Shown here: in pieces, positions 1 to 12,504 of the stretch
How positions within the stretch are numbered: the stretch's first letter is position 1
Layout of the letters: every line of letters begins with the position of its first letter
Assembly (NCBI GenBank): GCA_963383645.1
Contig: OY726561.1
Location: forward strand, 30,298,826 to 30,362,825
From: Muscardinus avellanarius
Taxonomy: Eukaryota > Chordata > Mammalia > Rodentia > Gliridae
Direction of reading: 5' to 3'
Length of the DNA: 64,000 nucleotides
Made by a program: the position numbers and the translations under genes
The notes under the pieces: generated by a model
Seen by the model: the letters and a program-made list of their open reading frames with translations, nothing else
Database searches by the model: none
Told to the model about the DNA's origin: nothing

Positions 1-43
<43 letters not shown>
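1..43. repeat. (GA)n microsatellite
   Basis: Pure GA dinucleotide run cut by the window edge. It directly abuts the 3' end of a minus-strand SINE, so it probably grew from that SINE's tail. Confidence 0.95.
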
Positions 44-46
<3 letters not shown>

Positions 47-222
47 TTGAAGCCAGAGGTATTCTAACACTGAGCTACACCCCTATCCCTATTATCCCTA
101 TTTAATTTCTTTTAAATTGATATGGGTTCTCACTAAGTACCAAGAACTGGTTTCAAATCTGTGGTTTTCCTGCCTCAACCTCCTAAAGACTGGGATTTCA
201 GGTATACATAACCATGTCCAGC
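44..222 (-). repeat. SINE, old B1-dID-like copy
   Basis: Reads as the complement of the dimeric SINE: 'gagctacaccc' marks the ID-like half and 'gggatttcaggtatacat' the degraded Pol III region of the B1-like half. Heavily diverged. Confidence 0.75.
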
Positions 223-249
223 TTCTTAGTTTCTTGAAAAAAAATTTAG

Positions 250-447
250 GGGGTACTAGGGATTGAACTCAGCGACATTATGACTCTGAGTTACACCCCA
301 GACTCATATTATTTTATGTATTGAAACAGGGCCTCACTAAGTTGCGGAGGGTCTCAGTAAATTGCTGAGACTGGCCTCAAACCTGCAATCCTTCTGTCTC
401 AGTCTTCCAAAAGACCAGTATTACAGATGGGTACCACTATGCCCAGT
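250..447 (-). repeat. SINE, B1-dID-like copy
   Basis: Complement of the full dimer, from 'gggggtactagggattgaac' to 'ccactatgcccag'. It carries a roughly 25-bp internal duplication of the 'agttgcggagggtctc / aaattgctgagactgg' section. Confidence 0.8.
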
Positions 448-1631
448 TCCAGTTTCTTCGTAGAGAATATACACATATTAGTTATTGTAGCTTTAGTGGA
501 AGAAGTGAGAAAAGATTTATCAGTACACATTGAATGTTGTTAGTTGAATATGACAAAATATTTAAAAAGACAAGCTTAGAAAATAGGTACTCAATTTATG
601 GAAAGAAATGAAAGAGTCTTCAAATTAAGGCAAAAGGAAAAATGTTTTTTCACAGTGATTGTTTCAAGAATAGATTTGTGAACCAAATTGTTTCCAGGAG
701 AGTAGTTTCATGGATGTCTATGAAAGAAAGTAATTTGAAAGATACAATTCCATTTTTACATGAGAGCCAAGAGAAGAACCAATTAGAAAAATGAGAGCTG
801 AGGAGAGGGCTATAGACACTTGGTGTGAGTTTCCATGTCACATGCTGCCATTAACTTTATATCTAAAATATTTATATCATTTTCCACCCTCTCTCCTGGA
901 TACTTTTTGCCTCTGTTTTCCAAAATAAGTTGCTAGCCTTTTTTCATATAGTTATTCAGTATTTACATTACTACTAACATAGGATTCATGAAGTTCACTA
1001 CATTTGCAATGCTTATACCAGTATTTTTCCATATGTTTAGTTGTCTATGCAACTAGTACTAGTTTCTTTCTAGACACTTCAATAGAGAAGAATTCTGTTT
1101 TGAATATATTCAAAGCCACAGTTACTTGATTGTTTTGTTCATTCTATTTCGTCCCTTCCTCTCGACAACACAAACTATATTCCTGGAGCCCTCTGCCTTA
1201 CTGCTCTAAACTAGAATGATTGCTGGACCAAGCACTTTTATTTTTCAGTGATGGGAAATGCTTTAGAATATGATAATTTTCTCTTCCACTTACTGAAACT
1301 CTTTTTATATGCATATTAAAATTTCTGGGCTGTTCATTTAATCTCTTTTTACCTATCATTTTCCATCTCTGTTTTTGATATTGTACCTTTGGGATAATTC
1401 CTTCTAAGTTATCTTCTCACACATGCTTAATCTTTTTAAATGCTTTAAATTGCTTAAGAGTTGTCTTGTTCTTAAATTGAATTTCTTTCATCACATTCTG
1501 CACTTACTTTATACATGCAATATTTTAAATCTCTGAAAATATTAATTGGACACTCAAAGTCTAAAACTGTGACTTTTCTGGGCTCTGCTGCTCTATTTGC
1601 TACTCTTATTTACACTCTTGTTTTGTTTAAA
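448..1631. other. AT-rich intergenic stretch, nothing recognised
   Basis: No gene, SINE, L1 text or tandem repeat was recognised on either strand. A 63-codon minus-strand frame at 650-841 has no family features. Confidence 0.5.
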
Positions 1632-1643
1632 ACACATGACTAC

Positions 1644-1850
1644 TGCCAGGCATGGTGGCGCAAGCTTGTAATCCCAGCACTTGAGAGGCGGAGACAGGAG
1701 GATTGCCCAAGTTGGAAGCCAGCAGAGCTGGCTTAAGAGACCCTGTTTCTAAAAAAAAAAAAAAAAAAAAAAAAGTATAAAATAAGTCTGGGAGTGTAGC
1801 CTGGAGGTAGAAGGGCTTCCAGGAACCCCAGTACCACCACCAAAATAAAT

Positions 1851-1881
<31 letters not shown>

Positions 1882-1903
1882 AAAATAAATAAACCAAAAA
1901 CCC
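1644..1903 (+). repeat. SINE, young subfamily, with duplicated target site
   Basis: Complete copy of the subfamily with internal 'agccag..gctggctt' and 'aaccccagtaccacc'. A perfect 12-bp target duplication (ACACATGACTAC) lies at 1632-1643 and 1904-1915. The tail is an (AAAT)n run. Low divergence and intact flanks point to a recent insertion. Confidence 0.93.
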
Positions 1904-2768
1904 ACACATGACTACCCAGTACTATCAGTTGATTAATGTAGATCTGATGTAAATTTCTTGTGCTACTGCACCCATTAACTTCCCGGAACATTTCATCCCT
2001 TTGAATGCAAGGGATTGCTTCAAGTTCCACTGAAGTGGGAGAATATGACACCAGAAGGAGACAGGCATGCTGGCTGAGATTTCTCCAAAAGCCACAGTAA
2101 GGAAGCTTTCTTCTATGTTTGTCACACACACTAGAAACTCCAGTGTCTTCTTTAAACATCATCTTTCCATCTTTCTAGCTGTCCTTTCTGCTACCAAGTT
2201 GTATATTTTGGGAGTGGTGATGGGAGTTGTAGGAGAGGCTGACTGGCTACAAAAGCATGTCCTAGTGATTACTTCATGACTTGCATTCAGCTCTGTTATA
2301 CTCTCTATAAGAGGAACACCAGTCTAGTGCTTTACAGTGGCTCATCTAAGCACCTCCCTCCTTTGCTATAGCTTCTCCAAGTATTTATAGCTGGCTGCAT
2401 GTGCTTCTAACTTTGATCTTTCTATCTTTGTAATCACTTATGTAGAAATTTATCACTGAAATCCCCTGCAGCCTTTTCTTTTATATTTATTCACTGTCAT
2501 CTCAGTAGAATTTTGTGTAGAGAGTAAAGTAAATGACCCACTCAGTCATTTTAAACTAGAGGCAGCAGTATACTCTTTAAATATTACACTTGGAAAATAG
2601 GTTTCTCTATTTTATACCTTGGATTGAATGAAGAAAGTTCCTAAGAGTAAGGCATAAAACAAAATAGACTAGGGATGTGCAGAGTAGACCAGCCATACTA
2701 AAGCAAATAGCTGAGACCAAGTAAAGCATGTTCAGGGTGATTTCCTTTTTAGAAAATGAAATAAGATT

Positions 2769-2939
2769 GCCAGGCGTGGTGGCGCACCCTTCTAATCCCT
2801 GTGCTTGGGAGGCGGAGACAGGAGGATCGTGCAGGTTAGAATCCAGCTGTGCTGGCTTAAGACCCTGTTTCCAAATAAGATATAAAAAAAATTAGGTCTG
2901 GGAGTGTAGCCCGGAGGTAGAAGGGTTCCATCCCCAGTA

Positions 2940-2940
<1 letters not shown>
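2769..2940 (+). repeat. SINE, young subfamily, running into (CA)n
   Basis: Starts 'gccaggcgtggtggcgcacc', has the hairpin-forming middle and ends 'ccatccccagtatca', after which the sequence becomes a pure CA array. Confidence 0.9.

Positions 2941-2992
<52 letters not shown>
2941..2992. repeat. (CA)26 microsatellite
   Basis: Uninterrupted CA run forming the 3' tail of the preceding SINE. Confidence 0.97.
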
Positions 2993-2994
<2 letters not shown>

Positions 2995-2997
2995 GAA

Positions 2998-3489
2998 AAT
3001 TAAGTAAGATCTATATGTTACTATAAAATATATATGTTAAGTTTTCTGCTTGAGTACTCCCCACATAATTTAGTTGCTTTTTCACAATGTACTATGCTTA
3101 ATTCAATGTGTAAGTTGCTTCTTGGGGTCTTTATTTTTTTTTTTTTAAGTATTCTGTTTCACCAAAGCTTCCATGCAGTAAATTTGGATGCTTTTGTTTT
3201 CTGTTAATCGATCTTATCTCGATTTAACTTGCAGAAATAGTAAAAAAGAAACCCTAAATTCTGCTGATACTTCTACATATTATTTTTGTTTATCCTTAAT
3301 ATTCTTAAATGCTATAAGGTCTACAGAGATGTATCCCTTCTTATCTAATTTCATATAACTCTCCCTCAAATTGCCTTTCTTTCTTCTTATAAAAACAAAA
3401 AACTGAATCTGTTTCTAATTTTTTCTTTTAAGTATACTATATTTTTGTGTATTTTCCTGTTCTTTCAAATCATCTAACATCTTTGAAGG

Positions 3490-3541
<52 letters not shown>

Positions 3542-4230
3542 CCCAAATACACATATATATGTATACATACCTAAAATACACATATACAAATGTATGTATT
3601 TGTGTGCATATATATATATGCATATATATTATAATCTAATCCCTAATTTTCAATTTTATAATTTTCCATAATTTGTATTCCTTTCCCAGAACTCTTCCAA
3701 TTTTTTTTTAACTATAATCAGAAATTTCTCAATGTTCTTTCTCCTTAACATATATGTAGCATTTCAGAGCCCATTGGGAACTTTCTTTAAACACTAACAT
3801 CTTATTTTTACTTTTGATTTTTGTTACATCATAATTTATGGCCAACTATAAAGGCAGTACATTATCCTTTGATGTTTCCCAAAGTATATCCTATAAAATA
3901 AAACTTTCCCAAGATCTTAATAGGAAAGACAATTTTTAAAAAGTTGATGGCCAGATGAATTTGAGAAACCCTGGGATAAATAGAAGTAAACAGGCTAGTT
4001 GATTGTAGAATATATCAAAACATCTAGTAAAGGATAGAAAGAAGGATTTCAGATATGCAGGGGAATATAGTTTTCAGTTTCAATAACTTGTTGAAATAAA
4101 AAGCCCTGTTTGTAGAACATCTTTACTCTTTAATGCAAAATACAAATCCTGGTTTCAAAATATACTACCACAGAATTTTGATCTTACTTATTTTACTATC
4201 ACAAAATTTCTAATTACTTATCTCCTCTGA
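2998..4230. other. AT-rich stretch with one compound CA/TA array
   Basis: Apart from the array near 3.5 kb, nothing recognisable was seen. Open frames here are translations of the microsatellite. Confidence 0.5.
3493..3630. repeat. Compound (CA)n(TA)n microsatellite
   Basis: About 19 CA units at 3493-3530 pass into TA, then imperfect 'acatatacaaatg' steps and another TA run to about 3630. Confidence 0.9.
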
Positions 4231-4237
4231 TTTTAAA

Positions 4238-4400
4238 ACAGCTAACATTTGTTGCACTCCTGCTATATGTTTGACACTTTTCTCTGAAATACACACATAT
4301 TATCTACTATCTAATCATGGGAACAATTTTGGTGTGGGAATATTTTCATTTTACAAGTGATAAAACTAAAATTTTAAGTGAGTGACAAGTCCAAGAGTCT
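4238..4400 (+). repeat. MIR element remnant
   Basis: Retains the MIR landmarks 'gctaacatttgttg..ctcctgctatatg', 'attttcattttacaagtgataaaact' and 'gagtgacaagtccaagagtc'. Old and diverged. Confidence 0.7.
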
Positions 4401-7400
4401 TATGATGAATATATGCTAAATGAATTAATACATGCATTTGAAGCATCAAATAGCAAATTTTGTGAATTAGGAAAGGTCAAATTATAGGAAATGTCATTTT
4501 GCTTAACCTCTTTAATGAAATAATACAGAAAACATTTTGGGTTCCCAGAAACAGAATAAGCATTCACATTATTGTGATTTTATTATCTCTATCTCACTGA
4601 CCAGAAACTTATATTTGCTTGGGTGCTATGAAACCAGTCTCCTAAATGGTTCCATGTATATGTTCCTCAAGAATCATCATCCACGCCCATGTCCCTTAAT
4701 TCTCATTTATAGTGGACACATCTACTCTTATGGTTTAATTGGATGTTTATATAGAATGATTCTAAGTTTAAATAGAACCATAAATGTAAAGGATGTTAAA
4801 ACTTGAAAAAACATAAAAATTATACCATCTAAGTCCCTATTTTAAAAATTTTATTGGTTTTATTGTAGTCATATACCTTAATGGAGTACAAAACTGTAGA
4901 GACATACATACATACATACATCACTCAATTAACCCTTACTCAATTCCTACCCCATTCACTCCCCTCTTTCTTCTTCTCATGTTTGGTTTAGTGATAGACT
5001 TTGAAATGTTTGTGAAAGTACATCATGTACATTAGGGAATTTCCCTCTTCCCCCTCCTATCCACATCAGTTAGGTTGCTTTATTTGCTCATCTATTGTAT
5101 TTCCTTCTTGTCTAGAGCTCCTCCTATGACCATTTTCTCTCTAGCTTCCACATATTAGCGATTGCATTCAATTTCTTGTTTTTCGTGACTGACTAATCTT
5201 ACTTAGCATAATGTTCTCCAGCTCCATTCATTTTCCTGTAAATGACAACTTTGTTCTTTATGGCTGCATAAAATTCCATTGTGTATATATTCCATAGTTT
5301 TGTAATTCATTCATCTGTTGATGGACATCATGGATAGTTTCATAGTTTGGCAATTGTAAATTGTGGGGATATAAACATATTTATTCATGCATTAGTTTGC
5401 TAGTTTTGTTTCTATACTTTTGGGTAGATACCCAGAAGTGGTATTGCTGAATCATATGGTAGGCTCATTTCCATTCTTCTGAGGATTCTCCATACTGTTT
5501 TCCAAAGTGGTTGCACTAATTTGTAATCCCGCCAACAGTGTATTCGAGTTCCCACTTCTCCACATCATCACCGACATTGCCATTCTAATTGGGGTTAGGT
5601 GAAATTTTAGGGTAGTTTTGATTTGCATCTCTCTGATAGCTAATGATGTTGAGCATTTTTTATGCATTTATTGGCCTTTTAAATTTCTTTTTGGAGAAGT
5701 GTCTGTTTAGTTCACTTGTCCTCTTTTGATTGTTTTTTTTTGTTTTATTAGTGTTATTTATTGAGTTCTCTGTAGATTCTAGATATTAGTCCTCTATCAG
5801 AAGAATAGTTGGCAAAAATATTTTTCTATTCTGTTGGCTCTCTGTTGAGATTCTTGACAGTTTCCTTTGTTTTACAGAAGCTCTTAAGTTTAATGCAATC
5901 CCACATATTGATCACCTTTTAGTTTCTTTTGCTTATGGGGTCTTTTTGAAAAAGTTTTTACCTGTACCTATATGTTGTAGTGTTGGAACTAGGACCTCTT
6001 CAAAGAGCTGCAAGGTCTTTGGTCTAATTTCCAAGTCATTAATCCATCTTGAATTGACTCTTCTGCAGGGTGAGAAAGTGGGGCTTATTTACATTTTCTT
6101 CATATGTTTAACCAGTTTTTCCAGCACCATTTGTTGAAGAAACTATCTTCTCCCCAGTGTAGATTTTTGAATGCTTTGTCAAAAATTAGTTGTCCAAAAG
6201 TGTGTAGATTTGTTTCTGAGTCTTCTATTCTGCTCCATTGGTCTATGTATCTGTTTTTGTGCCAGTATCATGTTGTTTTTATTACTATAGCTTTGCAGTA
6301 TAGTTTAAAGTCAGATATTGTGATTTCTCCTGCATAAATTTGTTGCTGAGAATGACTTTGGCTATTCTGTTTTTGTTGTTATTGTTGTTCCGAATAAATT
6401 TAAGAACTAGTTTTTCTGAATCTGTGAGGAATGACCTTGGAAATTTAATGGGTATTGCATTGAATCTGTAAATTACTTTTTGAAGAATGGCCATTTTCTT
6501 ATATTTATTCAGCCTATCTAAGAACATGGAGGATCTTTCAATCTTCTAAGGTCTTCTTTAATTTCTTTTTTAAATGTTTTATAATTTTTAGAGAATGTTT
6601 ACCTCCTTCTTAAGTTTATTTCTAAGTATTTTATTTTTTTGTGGAATATCCTGAGTGGAAGTGATTTATGGATATCTTTTTCAATGAATTGAATTTATGG
6701 TTAGCAAACAAGAAAGTTTCTTATTTTTTAAGATTAATTTTGTATCCAGCCACTTTGCTAAATTTGTTGATCAGTTATATAAGCCTTTTGGTTGAGTTTG
6801 TTGTATATTAAAAATATAGTATCATTTCATATGCAAATAGCAATAGTTTTAGTCCTTTTCCTATTTGTACTCCTTTGATTTTCTTTTCTTGTCTTTTTTC
6901 CTCTGGCTAGAGTCTCAAGTACTATATTGAAAAGAAGTAGTGATAATGAACATCCTTGTCATGTTCTTCTTTTTAGGGGGAATTCTCACAGTTTTTCTCC
7001 CTTTAATATGATGTTGGCTGTGGGCCTATTGTAGATCATGCTTATGTTGTTGAGGTATAATCCTTCTGTTCTGATTCTCTGCAGTGCTCTTAGCAGAAAT
7101 AGGTGTTGGATTTTGTCAAATGCTTTTTCAGCATCTATTGAAATGATCATGTGATTTTTGTCTTTGGTTCTGTTTATGTGATGAATTATATGGCTTGCTT
7201 TTCATATGTTGAACCAGCCTTGCATTTCTGGGATGAACCCTACTAGGTCATAGTGTATGATTTTCTTGATGTGGATTTGAATGTGTGTTGATAGTATTTT
7301 GTTTAACAGGTTTGTGTCTAAGTTCATCAACATTAAAGGCTTGTAGTTTTTTTTCCTTGAGCTTTCTTTATTTGGTTTTGGTATTACTGTGATGTTGCCT

Positions 7401-8024
7401 TTCTAGAATATATTTGAAATATTTTCTTTCTTTCTATTTCACAAGATAAATTGAGGAGCATTGGGATTAGCTCTTCTATAAAAGTTTTATAAAATTCACT
7501 TGGGAAACCATCTCTTCCTGGGATTTTGTTTGATGATAGGTTCTTTATTGCTGTTTTTAATCTCTGATTGCTATTGATTGGTTTAAATCATTTTATATCT
7601 TCTTTACTCAGTTTAGGAAGGTTGTATTTATCTAGAAAGGTGTCAATTTCTTCTAGATTTTCCATTTTGTTGAAGTGTAGTTTTTCAAAATAGTTTCTGA
7701 TAATCCTCTGGATTTCTACACGATCGGTGGTAATATCTCATTTTCATCTCTTATATTTGTGATTTGAATGAATTTTCTCTTGTTTTTTGGTTAAGTTGGC
7801 TGGTGGTTTATCTATCCTGTTAATTTTTTTTGAGAAACCAGATTTTGGTTTTGTTGATTTTCTGTATTTTTATTGTCAATTTTATTGATTTCTACTCTGA
7901 TTTTTTAATAATTTTCTGTCTTCTACTGGCTTTGAGGTTAGATTGTTCCTGTTTTTCAAAGGCTTTGAGGTTTTTCATTAGGTTATTTATTTGGTGATTT
8001 TCTGTAATTCATAGGTGGGCACTC

Positions 8025-8061
8025 AATTCTTAGGTGGGCACTCAGTGCTCACCTAAGAATT
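8025..8061. repeat. Near-perfect hairpin inside L1
   Basis: AATTCTTAGGTG at 8025-8036 is exactly complementary to CACCTAAGAATT at 8050-8061. The loop 'ggcactcagtgct' can also pair (GCACT/AGTGC). 'aggtgggcactca' occurs twice, at 8013 and 8032. Confidence 0.85.
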
Positions 8062-8120
8062 TTCTTCTTAATACTGCCTTCAAGGTGTCCCACAGTTTTT
8101 TACATGTTATATCTCTATTG

Positions 8121-8123
8121 TGT

Positions 8124-8167
<44 letters not shown>
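8121..8167. repeat. (TG)n microsatellite
   Basis: TG run ending at 'gtgttactagggatgg', the complemented 3' end of the adjoining SINE. Confidence 0.95.
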
Positions 8168-8173
<6 letters not shown>

Positions 8174-8362
8174 GGATGGAACCCAGGGGCATTCTACCCC
8201 TAAACTACACCCCAGCCTTATTTTTGGTTCTTTATTTTGAAACAGGATCTCACTGAGTTGCAAAGAGCCTCACTAAGTAGCTTAGACTGCCCACAAACTG
8301 TGATCCTCCTGTCTCATCCTCCCAAATGCTGGGTTTACAAGCATGTGCCACCACACCCAGCT
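8168..8362 (-). repeat. SINE, B1-dID-like, inserted in L1
   Basis: Complete complemented dimer from 'ttactagggatggaac' to 'ccaccacacccagc'. It interrupts the L1 ORF2 text, so it is younger than the L1. Confidence 0.9.
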
Positions 8363-9111
8363 TCTAGGGATTTCTTGATTTCAACCCTTACTTCTTCTAT
8401 GACCCACTCTTTGTTCAACATTTTGGTGTTCAATCTCCACATGTTTATGTGGTTTTCTGGATCTTATTATAGTTGATTTCTAGTTTTATTTAATTGTGGT
8501 ATGAAAAGGCATACTGTAGTACATCACACACCTACTTTGTGGCCTACGATGTGATTCATTTTGGAGAAGTTTTCATGAGCAACTGAGAAAAATGTGAATC
8601 CTGCAGTAGTTGAGTGGAATATTCTGTATGTGTCTAATAGGTTCACTTGGTTTATGGTATTCTTTAGGTCTGAGACATCTTTACTCATCTTTTGTCTAGT
8701 TTGGTCTAACAGCGTGTTAATGTCTCCCAGTATCTTTGTATTGGGATTTATGTGTGACTTAATCTCACAAAGAGTTTGTTTTATGAAAGTAGCTGCACCT
8801 AGGTTTGGGGCATAAATGTTGACTATTGTTATTTCCTCTTGTTGGATTGTTCCTTTTACTAGTAAAAAAAAATGACTTGCTTTGTCTCTTCTGATAAACT
8901 TGGGCTTAAAGTCCAACTTGTTTAATATCATAGTTGCTACTCCTGCTTGTCTCTGAGTTTTGTTGGCATGGATTACCTTGCTCAGCCCTTCACCTTAAGT
9001 TTGTTACTATCTTTACTTGTTGGGCGTATTTCTTGCAGGAAGCAGATAGATGGACTCTGGTGTTTAATTCATTTACCAACTTATGTGTTTTTATTTTTTT
9101 ATTTTTTAAAT

Positions 9112-9300
9112 TTTTTTTGGTGGTACTGGTGTTCATGGAAACCCTTCTACCTCCAGGATACACTCTCAGACCTGTTTTTTTATATTTTTATTTGGAAATA
9201 GGGTCTCTTAAGCCAGCGAGGCTGACTTCAAACCTGCCTGATCCTCCTGTCTCCCCCTCCCAAGCGCGGGGATTACAAGCGTGTGCCACCACGCCTGGCT
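9112..9300 (-). repeat. SINE, young subfamily
   Basis: Complemented young-type copy: 'ggtggtactggtgttcatgg' through 'cttaagccagcgaggctg' to 'ccaccacgcctggc'. Confidence 0.92.
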
Positions 9301-9305
9301 ATTTT

Positions 9306-9612
9306 TTAATTTTTTTTATTGGTGCATTGTATTCATACATCATAATGGGTTAAAAACTTCTGTAGACATACATGCACACATCACCCAGTTAGCACCTACC
9401 CAATCCCCACCCCATTCTTTCCCCATCTTTCCTTCCCATGCTTGGCTTAGTGGTTGACTTCTATATGTTTAAGTACATTGTGTGCTTTAGAGAGTTTCCT
9501 TCTTCCCCCCTCCCATCCCTTCAGTTAGATTGTCTTATTTGCTCCTCTATAAGATGTCCTTTTTCATCTAGATTTCTTCCTTTGACCTATTTCTCCTTAG
9601 CTTTTGCATATT
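9306..9612 (-). mobile_element. LINE-1 3' end fragment
   Basis: Complemented L1 3' terminus: 'tttttattggtgcattg', 'acatgcacacatcacccag' and the C-rich 3' UTR. It repeats the 3' end already seen at 4.84 kb, so it is a separate, severely truncated insertion. Confidence 0.85.
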
Positions 9613-10045
9613 AATCCAAAAATCCATAGATGCTAAGTTTATTGCTGCTTATTTGTTTCTATTCTGTAAAATATTTCAAATGTCTCATTTCTTTTATCCA
9701 AGCACTAAGCCACAGATTCTGTGCAAAGCTCACCAAATTTAATGTTATGTAAGTGACCATAGCAGCCATACCCGGAGCCAGCCAAAGGCTTAGAGATACT
9801 TGAAAATAATTGAGAACTTCACCTAAGGCAAAAGTGTTCTAAAATTAGGTTACTGAGGAATACTAAAATGTGTCATGCCATTTCTAAGTATTTTATTGCT
9901 GAACATTTTTATTAGTATTAATTAAATAGTATAATATAGGTTTTTAAAGCTATACTTTAAATTCAGACAAGCTACAATTAAATTATATCTTGACAGTTTT
10001 TGAGCTTTATTTTTATTATTAAGTAACTAATTTATTAATTCATTC
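9613..10045. other. AT-rich stretch, nothing recognised
   Basis: No repeat family or coding signal was recognised between the L1 3' end and the next SINE. Confidence 0.5.
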
Positions 10046-10047
10046 AT

Positions 10048-10247
10048 TTTGTGGTACTAAAACTTGAATCCAGGAGCATTGCTGAGCTACACCCTCAGTT
10101 CTATTTGCTATTACTTTAAAAAAAAAACAGGGTCTCATTAAATTGTGGAGGGCCTCACTAAGTAGCTGAGGCTGGCCATGAACCTGAGATCCTTTTGTTT
10201 CAGCCTCCCAAGCACTGGGATTATAAGCATGCACCACCATGCCCAGT
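10048..10247 (-). repeat. SINE, B1-dID-like copy
   Basis: Complemented dimer, 'tgtggtactaaaacttgaatcc' to 'caccaccatgcccagtcc', moderately diverged. Confidence 0.88.
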
Positions 10248-10713
10248 CCTTTATGATGATAGTAAATTTACTAATTCCATTGTTGCCCAGAGTACTTTTC
10301 TGTAAATTAGAATAAAAAAATAATTACTCTAAAGTACAGGTTAATTGTGAAGCATGGTAGTGCACACTTAATCAATTCATGTCACTTACTATTATTAGTA
10401 ACATACATAACTAAATAACATGTGATTCTCACTAAAAACTACTATGGTACCCTACAATTCCTTTTAATTTAATTTCTTTAAACTATTATATACAACCTTC
10501 CTCAAGTTAAATGAGAAGTGTATAAAATTTATTAATGGTAGATTATAACATTTTTATTAGGTTGCTTATTAACAAATAACATTAGTTCTTCTGGTCCTCA
10601 TCCTACCAACAGAGATCTTTTCTTTTTTCATTGAGAACATTTTTTTCTTGGTCCAATAAAGGCCTGATAAAGCAAGAAAATGTTCAAATTTTAGATAAAC
10701 TAAACATATTTTT

Positions 10714-10911
10714 CAGTACTAGGGATTGAATCCAGCAGCATTCTACCTCTGAGCTACACTTGTAGAAGTATTTTTATTCCTTATTTTAAAACAGGGTCTT
10801 ACTAGGTTGTGGAGGACCTCACTAAGTAGCTGAGGCTGGCCGTGAACCTGTGATTCTCTTGTCTCAGCCTCCCAAGTACTGGGGTTATAAGCCTGTGCCA
10901 CCACACCCAGA
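10714..10911 (-). repeat. SINE, B1-dID-like copy
   Basis: Complemented dimer from 'cagtactagggattgaatcc' to 'gtgccaccacacccag'. Confidence 0.88.
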
Positions 10912-11710
10912 TTTAAGTAAAACATTTTTTAAGAGACACACTCACAACTATTTTGCTGATGTTCCTCTGTTCCCTTAGATGGACAGCAAGCCAACTTGCC
11001 CTGATGATAATGCATTGCTTCTTCAGTCTAATCAAAGGGAAATTATCTAGTCTCTTATAAGCCCACATAATGTAGTGCCCAGACAGTCTTAATTTCATTG
11101 CCTCTAAATAATTACCTTTAAAATTTAATTCAAGGCTATAAATCACTTCAGTTAATGCCACCTGGCTGTACCCCACCCCTTCCTCGTTTGCTCATTTTAT
11201 GGTGCATGAAAGGACTCATCAAGCCCATTGTTTCCACTTGATCCTCAGCCCAAGTAAAGTGATCATTTCCATGGATAACTCCATCAAACTCAGCCTCTTC
11301 CCAACCTCTTGACCTTCAGAGCTCCAGGTCCTTCATTTTTGCTTTGGTCATTAATCATGAACCTTATTGGCTAGATTGAACTCACCTCTAAAGGCCCAAC
11401 AGTAAATATTTCAATTTCTGAGTATAACCTCTTCTATTTCTAATTGTATAGTTAGTTACTACTACTACACCTAGATTCCCAGTTTCCACATCCAACTTTC
11501 TATTATAATATCTCTTGAATGATTAATGATCCTGGTTTATTTTGGGTTTTCATGATATACCATAGATTATTCTACATTTAGAGCAATTCTTCAGTCAAAA
11601 GTAAACCTATGTCCTTTTTCTGTGCCCTTCATTATCTTATCATCTTTAATTGTATTTAATTCAAACTGTGGTAATATTCTGAACTCTCAGACCCTGCTTT
11701 CCTTTTCTTG
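10912..11710. other. Intergenic stretch, nothing recognised
   Basis: More mixed base composition than its neighbours, but no gene or repeat family was recognised. A minus-strand frame at 10913-11176 shows no known motif. Confidence 0.5.
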
Positions 11711-11715
11711 TTAAC

Positions 11716-11912
11716 ACGGTGTGGTGGCACATGCTTGTAATCCCAGTACTTAGTAGGCTGAGACAGGAGGATTATATGTTCAAGGACAATCTCCTACCAA
11801 CCTATTGAGACCCTGTTTCAAAATACAACACAATAAATAAATAAAATATAAAACAGAGTTAGGGTGTATCATAAACGTAGAATGCCCCTTAGTTCCATCT
11901 CCATTACCGCAA
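11716..11912 (+). repeat. SINE, B1-dID-like copy
   Basis: From 'cacggtgtggtggcacatgc' to 'ccatctccattaccgc', followed by a (TACA)n tail. Confidence 0.87.
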
Positions 11913-12504
11913 GATACATACATACATATATACATACATACCTACATATGTACTAATACATACACTTCCTTGTTAGAATTCATGTATCAGTTATTTTCAA
12001 ACCTGCTCCTGAAGAGTGCTGCTTCAAAAAGTTATGAACTGAAAACTGGTTCCACCATAAACTGTTTTCCTTCCACTCAGCTCTTAATTATGCCTAAAAA
12101 TTTTTGTACTACTCTCCGGAGGGGGAAAATGGAGGCAGAAAGAAAAGGCAGTCACCAGGTCTTTATATGTATCTACATTTCTTCTGTCTTTTACACTTTT
12201 CTTTGGTTACAAACACAGATAGTTCCCTCCTTAGATCTAAGGATAGCCTAATGACCTGAATCCTATTCTGTACCACTTTTTCAAAACACATTTATTAATT
12301 ATAGTGTTTCTACATTTCCTGCTAATGAATCTCTTGGTAGTGCTTGTTAAAAACACAGATTATGACATTTACCCTCTAGAATTCTGTCATTTAAAACAAA
12401 TGATTCAAGGGATTCTAATCTCAAGGCAAGCCTGAAAAACATTGTATTGTTTTCCCCTTTTTCTTTTCTTTTTTTTTCTTTCTTTTGTTTTGGAGAGGAG
12501 ATTT

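Larger units (their letters stand above)
4842..9095 (-). mobile_element. LINE-1, 5'-truncated, ORF2 remnants
   Basis: About 4.2 kb of L1 in reverse orientation. The low-coordinate end is the 3' terminus (complement of 'gactacaat..ccaataaaat'), followed upward by complemented 3' UTR, reverse-transcriptase and endonuclease regions. The clearest coding remnant is 8524-8931 (-), 135 codons, resembling the ORF2 endonuclease domain: 'QQEEITIVNIYAPN' then 'GDINTLLDQ' where the family has GDFNTPL. Another is the C-terminal piece at 6285-6527. Stops and frameshifts interrupt the rest, so it is not active. A SINE and a TG array sit inside at 8121-8361. ORF1 and the 5' UTR are missing. Confidence 0.9.

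Noticed and set aside
2941..2992. CRISPR-like or gene-regulatory repeat array
   Set aside because: The repeats in this window are dinucleotide microsatellites or one VNTR without spacers, in a mammalian genome.
3447..3671. Open frames across CA/TG/GA arrays here and at 17353, 24226, 29927, 31105, 33411, 37293, 43813 and 57790
   Set aside because: They translate dinucleotide repeats and have no independent coding evidence.
8524..8931. A functional endonuclease gene
   Set aside because: It is the L1 ORF2 endonuclease domain in a 5'-truncated L1 with stops and frameshifts downstream.
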